From a bacterium (lineage in GTDB: Bacteria; Bacteroidota; Ignavibacteria; Ignavibacteriales; Ignavibacteriaceae): a stretch of 64,000 nt of DNA. Position numbers and translations under genes: made by a program. Position 1 is the first letter of the stretch. Each line of letters opens with the position of its first letter. Positions 28,544-36,368 of this stretch are shown here, piece after piece. Under the pieces are notes generated by a model. It saw nothing but the letters and a program-made list of their open reading frames with translations, searched no databases and was not told where the DNA came from. The stretch is from contig JADJWC010000002.1 of NCBI GenBank assembly GCA_016716565.1, forward strand, positions 248,001 to 312,000. Direction: 5' to 3'.

Positions 28544-28574
28544 AAATTTGCTGATTAGTAATAGAATTTACGGG

Positions 28575-28605
28575 CAAATATAAGCACAAATGATATAACG
28601 GGAAA
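28575..28605 (-). promoter_or_regulatory. candidate promoter for M16 peptidase-nuoGHI
   Basis: On the minus strand TATATTTG, a perfect -7 element, lies about 32 bases before the GTG start. The -33 position, 20 bases upstream, reads TTT instead of TTG. One mismatch overall. Confidence 0.5.
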
Positions 28606-28613
28606 CGGATTTA

Positions 28614-29144
28614 TCAGCCAATTAGCTTCTTGATTTTTGCCGGGAGAAGGGTAGTAAGATTTGGATATATTTCCACCAATCGCATAATATCTGCCAAATC
28701 TTTTTGCCGCTTACTTTTCCTTCTTTCTTCATCTGAATAAGCCCAGATTTTGCCTTGTAATAAATCTTCCAATGAGGCTACTTTCATTTCGTATCCAAGG
28801 ACTTTTTTAACTACAGCATTCTTAATAAACGGTTGATATATCTCGTCGGTCTGAATTTGAATTCGCAAATCTGAATCGGGATGCTCTAAATTTAAACTGT
28901 GAGAAAACTTCTTAATTGAAAATTTTTCTTTAGACAGTTCAATCTGATTCAGCAATTTTTCAATATCTCCAATTGTCAACACTAAATCCAGATCAAGGCT
29001 GGCAACAGGTTCAGCATATGCATTGACTGCAAGTCCGCCGATCACACAATAATCTAACTTAAGATTTTCCAGCATATCCAGAAATAACTGAATTACGTCG
29101 CTCTTTCCATTTGCAAGACTATTTAGAAATTTTTTGCCTGTCAT
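28614..29144 (-). CDS. nucleotidyltransferase-fold protein
   Basis: A 176-residue protein with the minimal nucleotidyltransferase signature: CVIGGLAVNAY (residues 33-43) followed by DLDLVLTI with D51 and D53, as in AbiEii/MNT-like enzymes. A downstream EDLLQGKIWAYSD and RRKSKRQKDLADIMRL segment is common in this group. The ATGA start overlaps the aminotransferase stop, so the two are translationally coupled. Such proteins occur as antitoxins/toxins or as stand-alone enzymes; no partner HEPN or AbiEi gene is adjacent, so a toxin-antitoxin role is not supported. Confidence 0.7.
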   Translation of the reverse strand: MTGKKFLNSLANGKSDVIQLFLDMLENLKLDYCVIGGLAVNAYAEPVASLDLDLVLTIGDIEKLLNQIELSKEKFSIKKFSHSLNLEHPDSDLRIQIQTDEIYQPFIKNAVVKKVLGYEMKVASLEDLLQGKIWAYSDEERRKSKRQKDLADIMRLVEIYPNLTTLLPAKIKKLIG

Positions 29145-30367
29145 TTAGCTTCCATTTTGACTGGATACTTCTTCATATACTTTTGCAAAAAATCTCCAAT
29201 TGAATTGTATGCCTTCTCCAGAATTTTTTCATTCGGCAGAAATACAACTCTGAAATGATTCGTACCCGGAACTTGCCCGAATCCACTTCCGGGGACAACC
29301 ACTACACCTGTTTCTTTAATCAACTCACTTACAAAATGTGCATCCGATTCAATTCCGTGTAATTGCGGGAAAGCATAAAAAGCACCCTCAGGTTTTACGC
29401 AGGAAATTCCGTCAATCGAATTCAACATTTCAACAGTCATATTTCTTCGTGAAGTTAATTTTGAATTTGCTTCAATGAGATGCGATTGATCACCTTCTAG
29501 AGAAATTTTAATTCCATACTGCTCAGGATGATTTGCAGAAAGTCGTGCTCGCAAAATTTTATTTATTGCTTCGATATAGTCAGATAGAATTTCTTTTCTG
29601 CCGCTGACAATTCCCCAACCTATCCTGAATCCCGGGACCATATAATTTTTTGAAAGTCCGCCAAAAGTAATACAAGAAACATCTTTATTCATAGATGCTA
29701 TTGAGATGTGCTTCTTGCCATCAAATAAAAGTTTATCATAAATTTCATCAGCAAAAATTACAAGATCGTTTTCAAGTGCAAGATCAATTATTGCCTGAAG
29801 ATTTTCAGTTGTATACAGTGAACCTGTCGGGTTGTTCGGATTTATGAGAATAATCGCTTTTGTTTTTTTGTTTATTTTACTTCTGATGTCATCAATATCT
29901 GGTAGCCAGCCATTTGATTCATTCAAATAGTATGGGTTTTCCATCATTTGCAACTTGCTTGCAATCGCAGTGTAAAGCGGATAACCGGGAGTCGGCGTTA
30001 AAACATTTTCCCCATCGTTTACAAGAGCAGTAAGACAAATATCAATCGCTTCGCTTGCACCGGTTGTTACAAAAATATCGTGGACATTCGATATTCCTTT
30101 TCTATGTGCTTCACCTTCAATTGCTCTAACGGCTTCTTTAATTCCTGAAGATGGGGCATAGCCATTGAAATTTTTTATCATCGCATCGTAAGTTGCTTTT
30201 ACAAGATGCTGCGGCGGCTGAAAGTCGTAAAGATTCGGATCGCCAATATTCAGATAAAGCATTTCCTTTCCTGACTTAGCAACTTCATTTGCGAGAACGA
30301 CTATGTCTCTAACTGCATACGTGATATTGTCTGTTCTTATTGCGGGAATTATTTTTCTTTGGTCCAT
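29141..30367 (-). CDS. class I/II aminotransferase, AlaA-like
   Basis: A 408-residue PLP enzyme of fold type I. It has the ETVTTGASEAI-like cofactor region (VTTGASEAIDICL), INPNNPTGSLY, FADEIYDKLLF and the Schiff-base segment GGLSKNYMVPGFRIGW at about residue 240. The overall pattern fits alanine aminotransferase AlaA or a close relative (alanine from pyruvate and glutamate). It is divergent from lysC across a 178-base gap. Exact substrate cannot be read from sequence. Confidence 0.8.
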   Translation of the reverse strand: MDQRKIIPAIRTDNITYAVRDIVVLANEVAKSGKEMLYLNIGDPNLYDFQPPQHLVKATYDAMIKNFNGYAPSSGIKEAVRAIEGEAHRKGISNVHDIFVTTGASEAIDICLTALVNDGENVLTPTPGYPLYTAIASKLQMMENPYYLNESNGWLPDIDDIRSKINKKTKAIILINPNNPTGSLYTTENLQAIIDLALENDLVIFADEIYDKLLFDGKKHISIASMNKDVSCITFGGLSKNYMVPGFRIGWGIVSGRKEILSDYIEAINKILRARLSANHPEQYGIKISLEGDQSHLIEANSKLTSRRNMTVEMLNSIDGISCVKPEGAFYAFPQLHGIESDAHFVSELIKETGVVVVPGSGFGQVPGTNHFRVVFLPNEKILEKAYNSIGDFLQKYMKKYPVKMEAK

Positions 30368-30406
30368 GACAACTCCAGGTTTACAAGACTTGAATTAAAT
30401 TCAGTA

Positions 30407-30437
30407 CAAATTTAAGGGAAATAATTTAGTAATGCGA
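30407..30437 (-). promoter_or_regulatory. candidate promoter of the aminotransferase gene
   Basis: On the minus strand TAAATTTG fits TAnnTTTG; 20 bases upstream lies TCG, one mismatch from TTG. It stands 40 bases from the start codon. Confidence 0.4.
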
Positions 30438-30504
30438 TTAGCCAAATCACATCGGGCAGAATTAAAATTATTTGGAGAGCATCAACTAATTAAACTGTAA
30501 TACT

Positions 30505-30512
30505 TATATTTG
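30505..30512 (+). promoter_or_regulatory. candidate -7 element of lysC
   Basis: TATATTTG lies 33 bases before the lysC ATG. No TTG is found at the expected 19-20 base distance, so only the -7 part is supported. AAGGAG follows at about 30527-30532 as the ribosome-binding site. Confidence 0.35.
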
Positions 30513-30545
30513 CCTCAAATTTTACTAAGGAGTAGAACAGACTAA

Positions 30546-31859
30546 ATGAAAGTTCTTAAATTCGGCGGCACTTCGGTTGGTTCTGCAGAGAGGATGAAGG
30601 AAGTTGCCAGATTAATTAATAGAGAAGAAAAACAACTTGTTGTTCTTTCCGCTATGTCCGGCACAACAAACGCACTTGTTCAGATTGCTGAACACCTGTA
30701 TTCAAAAAAGAATTCAAAAGCCAACCAACTGATCAATCAACTTGAAAAAAAATACAAGCAGGTTGTGTCCGAATTATATTCCGATCCTGTTGTCAGCAAA
30801 GATGCAACGGCACTGATCGATTCTCATTTCAATTACATTAGATCGTTCACACAGGATATTTTTACAATTCATGAGGAAAGAGCAATACTGGCTCAAGGCG
30901 AATTGATTTCGACGGCACTTTTTCATCAGTATTTAACTGAACAAAAAATTGATTCAATTCTACTCCCCGCTTTAAATTTTATGAGGATTGACACAAACGG
31001 CGAACCGGATAATTATTACATAAAAGAAAATCTCGAAAGAGAATTAACAAAACAACCGGATAAAAAATTGTTCATTACTCAGGGTTATATATGCAGAAAT
31101 CTTTACGGTGAAGTCGATAACTTAAAACGTGGCGGAAGTGATTATAGTGCTTCGCTGATTGGAGCTGCAATCAGTGCAGAGGAAATTCAAATTTGGACAG
31201 ACATCAGCGGTTTCCATAACAACGATCCAAGATACGTTGAAAATACTTATCCAATCGAACGATTGTCATTTGATGAGGCAGCTGAGCTTGCTTACTTCGG
31301 CGCAAAGATTCTTCATCCTTCAAGTGTGCTTCCAGCAAAACTTGCAAACATTCCGGTTCGCTTAAAAAATACAATGAAGCCAGAGGATCCCGGTACCTTA
31401 ATTTCCGCTGAATCAAACGGATCAGGAATAAAAGCTGTCGCAGCAAAAGACGGCATCACTGCGATCAAAATTAAATCAGGCAGGATGCTTCTTGCTTACG
31501 GATTTTTAAGAAAAGTTTTTGAAGTATTTGAGAGATTCAAAACACCGATTGATATGATTACAACTTCGGAGGTCGCTGTATCGGTCACAATAGATGACAC
31601 AACTTATCTCGCCGAAATAACGGAAGAACTAAAATATTATGGTGCAGTTGAAGTTGATTCGGATCAAACAATAATTTGCGTTGTTGGAGAAAATCTGATC
31701 GAGCAAAAAGGAATCATCAACAAAGTTTTGGAGTCATTAAAACGTTTTAATCTGAGAATGATTTCCTACGGAGGTAGCAGACACAGCATTTCAATTCTGG
31801 TCAATTCGTCAGATAAAAAAGAAGCCCTCATTTCATTGAATAAAATCTTTTCCAACTAA
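30546..31859 (+). CDS. lysC: aspartate kinase
   Basis: Aspartate kinase (437 aa) phosphorylates aspartate as the first step to lysine, threonine and methionine. The N-terminal KFGGTSVGSAERM is the nucleotide/aspartate motif, with TQGYICRNLYGEVDNLKRGGSDYSAS and FDEAAELAYFGAKILHPSS in the kinase domain. Two C-terminal ACT repeats follow (about 300-437), the usual site of feedback inhibition. It is monofunctional, with no homoserine dehydrogenase part. It lies 14 bases before lysA, so this is a small lysine-pathway operon. No lysine riboswitch is apparent in the upstream 178 bases. Confidence 0.94.
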   Translation: MKVLKFGGTSVGSAERMKEVARLINREEKQLVVLSAMSGTTNALVQIAEHLYSKKNSKANQLINQLEKKYKQVVSELYSDPVVSKDATALIDSHFNYIRSFTQDIFTIHEERAILAQGELISTALFHQYLTEQKIDSILLPALNFMRIDTNGEPDNYYIKENLERELTKQPDKKLFITQGYICRNLYGEVDNLKRGGSDYSASLIGAAISAEEIQIWTDISGFHNNDPRYVENTYPIERLSFDEAAELAYFGAKILHPSSVLPAKLANIPVRLKNTMKPEDPGTLISAESNGSGIKAVAAKDGITAIKIKSGRMLLAYGFLRKVFEVFERFKTPIDMITTSEVAVSVTIDDTTYLAEITEELKYYGAVEVDSDQTIICVVGENLIEQKGIINKVLESLKRFNLRMISYGGSRHSISILVNSSDKKEALISLNKIFSN

Positions 31860-31873
31860 TATCGACAAGAAAA

Positions 31874-33066
31874 ATGTTCAATAAAGCATTAGTTGAAAAA
31901 TTTGAAAAGTTGGAAACACCGTTTTATTACTACGATCTGGAATTGCTTAATTCAACTTTATCACTTTTAATTAAGGAAGCATCAGCGAGAAATTATAAAA
32001 TTCATTATGCACTTAAAGCAAATTCGAATGACAAGATTCTGAAAATAATCAGTGATTCAGGTTTAGGTGCTGATTGTGTTAGCGGAAACGAAATCACAAA
32101 AGCCTTCTCAACAGGTTTTAAAAATGATAATATAGTTTTTGCTGGTGTAGGAAAATCGGATAAAGAAATACTAACCGGACTAAACAAAAACATTTTCTGC
32201 TTCAATGTGGAATCTATCCAGGAACTGGAAGTAATAAACTCATTCGCGTCTTCACAAAATAAAATGCACCATTAGCAATTAGAATTAATCCGAATGTCGA
32301 TGCAAATACACATCACTACATAACAACAGGTCTCGAGGAAAATAAATTCGGAATAAATACCTGGGAGCTTTCAACAATTATTGAGAAACTTTCATCATTA
32401 AAAAATATTAATTTGATTGGATTACATTTCCATATTGGTTCTCAAATAACTGATCTTAATGTCTTCAAGGGATTGTGCGTACGGATAAATGAAATTCAAA
32501 ATTGGTTTGACGAACACCATCTGAGATTGAAGAATATAAATGTTGGCGGCGGATTAGGAATCAATTACGAGGATCCCGACGCCGAATTGATTCCGGACTT
32601 TAAATCATACTTTGATGTATTTGAAAAATTTCTTGAAATTCGTCCACAGCAGGAAGTTCATTTTGAAATTGGAAGAGCAATAGTTGGGCAGTGTGGTTCA
32701 TTAATATCAAGAGTGCTATACATAAAGGAAGGTGTCAGTACAAATTTTGCGATTCTTGATGCAGGGATGACAGAATTAATCAGACCAGCATTATATCAGT
32801 CATATCACAAGATAGAAAACATTACTAAATCCGAAACCTTGCCTACCGGCAGGCAAGCCAACAATCCGAAATCCGAAATCAAGAAATATGATGTAGTTGG
32901 CCCGATCTGCGAATCATCCGATACATTCGGTAAATCAATCCTTCTTCCGGAAACAAAAAGAGGAGATTTGATCGCCATCAGATCAACAGGCGCGTACGGT
33001 GAAGTGATGTCATCTGGATATAATCTTCGAGATAGGATTCAGACCTGCTTTTCTGATCAACTGTGA
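31874..33066 (+). CDS. lysA: diaminopimelate decarboxylase, frameshifted and carrying a repeat insert
   Basis: LysA makes lysine from meso-diaminopimelate with PLP. The first frame (133 aa) has HYALKANSN with the PLP lysine and GLGADCVSGNE; it stops at 32273. The second frame carries on without a gap: APLAIRINPNVDANTHHY, LIGLHFHIGSQ, NVGGGLGINYE, CESSDTFG and GAYGEVMSSGYN. One extra A in the A-runs at 32256-32264 would give SQNKNAPLAIRINP and a 397-residue protein of normal length, so a lost base is likely. Residues encoded by 32828-32880 (SETLPTGRQANNPKSEI) are repeat-derived and sit in a loop before YDVVGP. Confidence 0.9.
32828..32880 (+). repeat. dispersed palindromic repeat inserted in frame in lysA
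   Basis: The core CTTGCCTACCGGCAGGCAAG (32838-32857) is a near-perfect palindrome, flanked by ATCCGAAA and ATCCGAAATCCGAAATC units. The same core recurs at 48353-48373 in an unrelated gene, and the ATCCGAAATCCGAAATC-type unit recurs at 36576-36596. It adds about 17 codons without a stop. Confidence 0.8.
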
Positions 33067-33355
33067 AATCAAACTATTTTCTTCCGAATCATGTAAACCA
33101 CCAGGTAAACGTAAATATATTCATACAACGTATCAGTTTAATTTGTTCAAAATTTTATAAGTCCAAAATTGTCGCCTTACGAATTTATTGACGGCTGAAA
33201 TCAGTCACTATTATCCACAAAATTTGATTTTTCGTAAATATTACAAACGAACTTATTATTTCATTTTAATTTTTAGTAATAATAGTTGACCTACCTTGGC
33301 ATAGATGGTGCATAATCACATAATAATTGACGACAAAGACAAGAAATAAATAACA
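33067..33355. other. intergenic region, lysA to orphan gene
   Basis: 289 AT-rich bases with no ORF, tRNA or clear terminator. The only recognisable signal is a possible sigma-54 element at 33296-33312. Confidence 0.6.
33296..33312 (+). promoter_or_regulatory. possible sigma-54 (-24/-12) promoter
   Basis: TTGGCATAGATGGTGCA has GG and GC separated by exactly 10 bases and matches YTGGCAC...TTGCW at most positions (C to T, and T to G in the -12 part). It lies 44 bases before the ATG at 33356. A single match of this kind can arise by chance. Confidence 0.3.
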
Positions 33356-33991
33356 ATGGATCTTTTCGAACGACATAGAATTTTTATATCAATAACACTT
33401 GCAATGGTAATACTTGCAGTTGTCGGTGTTACCGTTTCAAGTTTCTCGCCTTCAAAAAAATCTGAATACTTCCGGGAGTTGAAAGAGATTTATACTACCG
33501 TTAATAATTATGACAAAGTAATCGACAGCTGGGAAAGTGCAAGAAATACTTTGGTTGATTTGAATTATTGGTTTGATTTTATTCCGAGATATGATGCGAT
33601 TAGTGAGGAAGACAATGATGTTCTAATTATGCAGGAAAAGGTTAAAGAATTAGCTATAAAACACCAACTGAGATTTCTCCCTGAAATACGGAAATATTTT
33701 GGTGAATATCTTAGCGATAGATTAAACGGTCTAGATTACAAGATAACAATCCTGAATGATGAACGGAATAAGATTGTAGTCTTCACGCATGACAGTTTTA
33801 CAAAACGCAATCTGTTAGAAAAATTTCACAACACCGTTACAAACGATTTGAGAGTACTTGGTTTCAGGCAGATACGTTACAAGTGGCATGAACTGGAAAA
33901 ATTGCAGGATGAAAAGTATATACTTTACAACTTCAGCGACCTACCGGATAACGAAATTAGAAAGTATACAATCACTGCAATAAAAAACTAA
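33356..33991 (+). CDS. orphan membrane-anchored protein
   Basis: A 211-residue protein that I do not recognise. Residues 1-10 are charged, residues 11-30 form one membrane helix (IFISITLAMVILAVVGVTV), and the rest is charged and predicted soluble outside the cytoplasm (type II topology). No cysteines, no repeats and no known motif are visible. No Shine-Dalgarno is evident before the ATG. It stands alone on the plus strand between lysA and the convergent lipoprotein gene. Real gene status rests on its clean length, start position and codon use. Confidence 0.7.
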   Translation: MDLFERHRIFISITLAMVILAVVGVTVSSFSPSKKSEYFRELKEIYTTVNNYDKVIDSWESARNTLVDLNYWFDFIPRYDAISEEDNDVLIMQEKVKELAIKHQLRFLPEIRKYFGEYLSDRLNGLDYKITILNDERNKIVVFTHDSFTKRNLLEKFHNTVTNDLRVLGFRQIRYKWHELEKLQDEKYILYNFSDLPDNEIRKYTITAIKN

Positions 33992-34056
33992 TTCCCCTGA
34001 ACTTCTAAATTACTCATTAATTTTTTTTCTTTTGTCCAAAAACTCCTTCAATAATT

Positions 34057-34605
34057 CTATGGAATTACAACAAGGTATAATCCCCAGGTTGTACTTCCCC
34101 AGGCAGTAACTGATTGTAATATTGAACCTGATAAAACTGCATCATCAATGTTAAAACCTAAGCCTCCATTCCAAGTACTATTGATGTTTTCATTAACAAA
34201 TTCTACCCAGGATTGACCATCCCAGTAATATACGATCATATTTTCGACAATTGTGGTATTTTCATCAACATCAACGTAATCATCTCCATTACTTACAAAG
34301 TGACTGCCTTTCGGATTAAGCGAAAGAGTACCAACTCTAACAATTCTTGATTGACCATTATTTTCATCTGCGTTATATGATAAAGTTCCTGTACCAAAAG
34401 TTACTTTACCATACTTATCAATATGAACATCAACCTGTGTAGTTTCATCAAATGATGGAAACTCATTAGTAAACCTCAATTGTAAAAATCCATCGTATTC
34501 AACATTAAAAACCTGAGGTGGACCGGCAGGGTCCTCCTCCGAGCAGGCAATTGCAAACAATACAGGAATCATTAATAGAATCAGGATTACCTTTTTTGTA
34601 AACAT
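34057..34605 (-). CDS. predicted lipoprotein
   Basis: A 182-residue protein with a lipoprotein signal: hydrophobic stretch ILLMIPVLFAIAC with the lipobox cysteine at residue 21, followed by SEEDPAGPP. The rest is rich in beta-strand-like sequence with Trp, Tyr and Asn (YYWDGQSWVEFVN, TAWGSTTWGLYLV). No family recognised. AGGAG precedes the start. It lies 98 bases after the next gene upstream on the same strand. Confidence 0.72.
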   Translation of the reverse strand: MFTKKVILILLMIPVLFAIACSEEDPAGPPQVFNVEYDGFLQLRFTNEFPSFDETTQVDVHIDKYGKVTFGTGTLSYNADENNGQSRIVRVGTLSLNPKGSHFVSNGDDYVDVDENTTIVENMIVYYWDGQSWVEFVNENINSTWNGGLGFNIDDAVLSGSILQSVTAWGSTTWGLYLVVIP

Positions 34606-34703
34606 TTTTTTTCTCCTAACTTTTTTATTAAGACCTTTTCATCAAATTGACGATAATAGACAAAGTACTGATGTGTTGTTTTTCGTTGCTATAATTCTCT
34701 GCA

Positions 34704-35321
34704 TTAAAATCCCGGCATTTCCGAAAATTTTATGTTCTTCGGTATTTCAAAATACTTGGAATCAACAGGCACGTTAGTTTTTATTGACGTAACTTCCTGA
34801 CGTGATTTCATTCCGCCATAGTTCATGTCCATCAACATAAGTATTCCGTTCCAAGTTAATACCTTTCCCATATCACCTTTGAAGCAGACACAATCTTTAT
34901 CCAGAAATTTTTCGTTAGCCGATCTTTTCATACCCATTTTTGAATATAGATCCTCTGCTACTTTATCATAATCCTGTTTATCCATTTTCATCAATGATTC
35001 AATCATTGGATTTTTCATCTTTAAGCCTTCGTCAGGTTTTGAAGGATCGAATATGTACTGATATTCTTTATATGAGATTACCCAACCTTTATTTAATTCT
35101 TCTCCCCTTTTAGTATCGAGATTCATTGCTGTTTTCGTTCCATATTCATCGAAATACATAACACCTTTTCCTGTTTCGGAGCCGGTATATTTATATTCGA
35201 TTATTCCTGATTTGATACCGTATGGTTTAAGAGAAATTTCTTGTGCATGCAATTGAGTCCCAATAATGAATGCAAACAAGTGGAATAGTATTGCTACAGA
35301 ACATTTTGATAAATTTTTCAT
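34704..35321 (-). CDS. secreted protein of unknown function
   Basis: A 205-residue protein with a signal peptide (about residues 1-26, ending LHAQ). The mature part has YGIKSGIIEYKYTGSETGKG, a DKDCVCFKG segment with two cysteines and the ending YFEIPKNIKFSEMPGF. It may be a periplasmic or outer-membrane-associated beta-rich protein; no family is assigned. It is 21 bases after the OmpA-domain gene, with GGAAGGAAATT before the start, so the two probably form an operon. Confidence 0.7.
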   Translation of the reverse strand: MKNLSKCSVAILFHLFAFIIGTQLHAQEISLKPYGIKSGIIEYKYTGSETGKGVMYFDEYGTKTAMNLDTKRGEELNKGWVISYKEYQYIFDPSKPDEGLKMKNPMIESLMKMDKQDYDKVAEDLYSKMGMKRSANEKFLDKDCVCFKGDMGKVLTWNGILMLMDMNYGGMKSRQEVTSIKTNVPVDSKYFEIPKNIKFSEMPGF

Positions 35322-35342
35322 TTTAATTTCCTTCCTTTGAAA

Positions 35343-36143
35343 TTATTTTTTAATCAGTTCGACTCTTCTGTTTTTTGCTTTACCCTCTGCGGTAGAGTTA
35401 TCAGCAATCGGTTTTTCCTCTCCAAAGCCTGCCGAGCTTAATCGTGCAGCATCAATACCTCCTTTAGTGATCGCTTCCACAACTGCCTTAGCGCGTGCTT
35501 CAGAAAGTTTTAAGTTGGATTCATTACTCCCCTCTGAATCCGTATGCCCCTCCACACTTATTTTAATATCAGCAGCCTGTTTCATCATTTCAATTATCTG
35601 TTCAACAACAGGCATTGATTCTTTTTTTATCGTTGATTTTCCTGAATCAAAATTGATATAAAGAATTGCTTTCCCTGTTTCATTGAGTTCTTTGAGAATT
35701 GCATTTGCTGTTATTTCCTGTTCAACCTCGCCTTTTTCAACTATTGTCAGATCATAATAATAGTCGCCTGCATAAACTTCTGCCCATGTTTCTTTATTCC
35801 CCTGCTTTAAAAACATATAACCACGGTTTTTGAAAGGTTCATAAATTTGCCCGCCAATATTTTTCATTGCATTAGTAAAGTTCCTTACAATCTTTAGCGG
35901 AGCTTCTTCGCAATCGCACTCATAATGAATTGTAGTTAATGTGCCTTCAACAATACTCTCAGTTTCACCATCCAGTGTAAACGTGTAAGTTCCGAATTCT
36001 TCAACATTATATTCCGTAATATTGAATCCGGATATTCTGTTGAACATAGGATGATCTTTACTGCCGGAAATATCTTGTGAGAATGATGGTGAGTAAAGGA
36101 GAATAAAAAATAGACAGATTAAAACAGTGATTCTCTGTTTCAT
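35343..36143 (-). CDS. OmpA-domain outer-membrane protein
   Basis: A 266-residue protein with a signal peptide (1-22) and a C-terminal OmpA/MotB peptidoglycan-binding domain (about 155-266): INFDSGKSTIKKESMPVVEQ, VEGHTDSEGSNESNLKLSEARA and SAGFGEEKPIADNSTAEGKA then NRRVEL. The N-terminal half has CDCEEAP and may be a DUF4892-like module. It would anchor the outer membrane to peptidoglycan. AGGAGG lies ahead of the start. The following gene is a secreted protein of unknown role. Confidence 0.85.
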   Translation of the reverse strand: MKQRITVLICLFFILLYSPSFSQDISGSKDHPMFNRISGFNITEYNVEEFGTYTFTLDGETESIVEGTLTTIHYECDCEEAPLKIVRNFTNAMKNIGGQIYEPFKNRGYMFLKQGNKETWAEVYAGDYYYDLTIVEKGEVEQEITANAILKELNETGKAILYINFDSGKSTIKKESMPVVEQIIEMMKQAADIKISVEGHTDSEGSNESNLKLSEARAKAVVEAITKGGIDAARLSSAGFGEEKPIADNSTAEGKAKNRRVELIKK

Positions 36144-36368
36144 TTGATGACCTCCTTAAAAATGTTGAAAAAGTTATTTTCAAAACTTCTGTTTCGGAAG
36201 AGCTGGCTGGAACTGAATCTCTACTTGTCCTCCCGAAGCAGAGAAAAATTATCACTTGTTAAAATGATATTTTTTTGATAAAAGTCAAGCAGAATCGATT
36301 TGTAATTAGCAAACAAAACTGCTTCAAGCATTTACTGAAAGGAGTTTAAGCATAAAATTATTTCGCTC
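36144..36368. other. intergenic region before the OmpA-domain gene
   Basis: 225 AT-rich bases. An imperfect inverted repeat (CTGTTTCGG and CCGAAGCAG, about 36189-36240) is the only structure seen. No clear promoter or gene. Confidence 0.5.

Noticed and set aside
28614..30367. Toxin-antitoxin or abortive-infection pair
   Set aside because: The nucleotidyltransferase-fold protein is coupled to an aminotransferase, with no HEPN or AbiEi partner.
30368..30545. Lysine riboswitch before lysC
   Set aside because: The region is only 178 bases, AT-rich, and lacks the conserved helices; promoter elements fill part of it.
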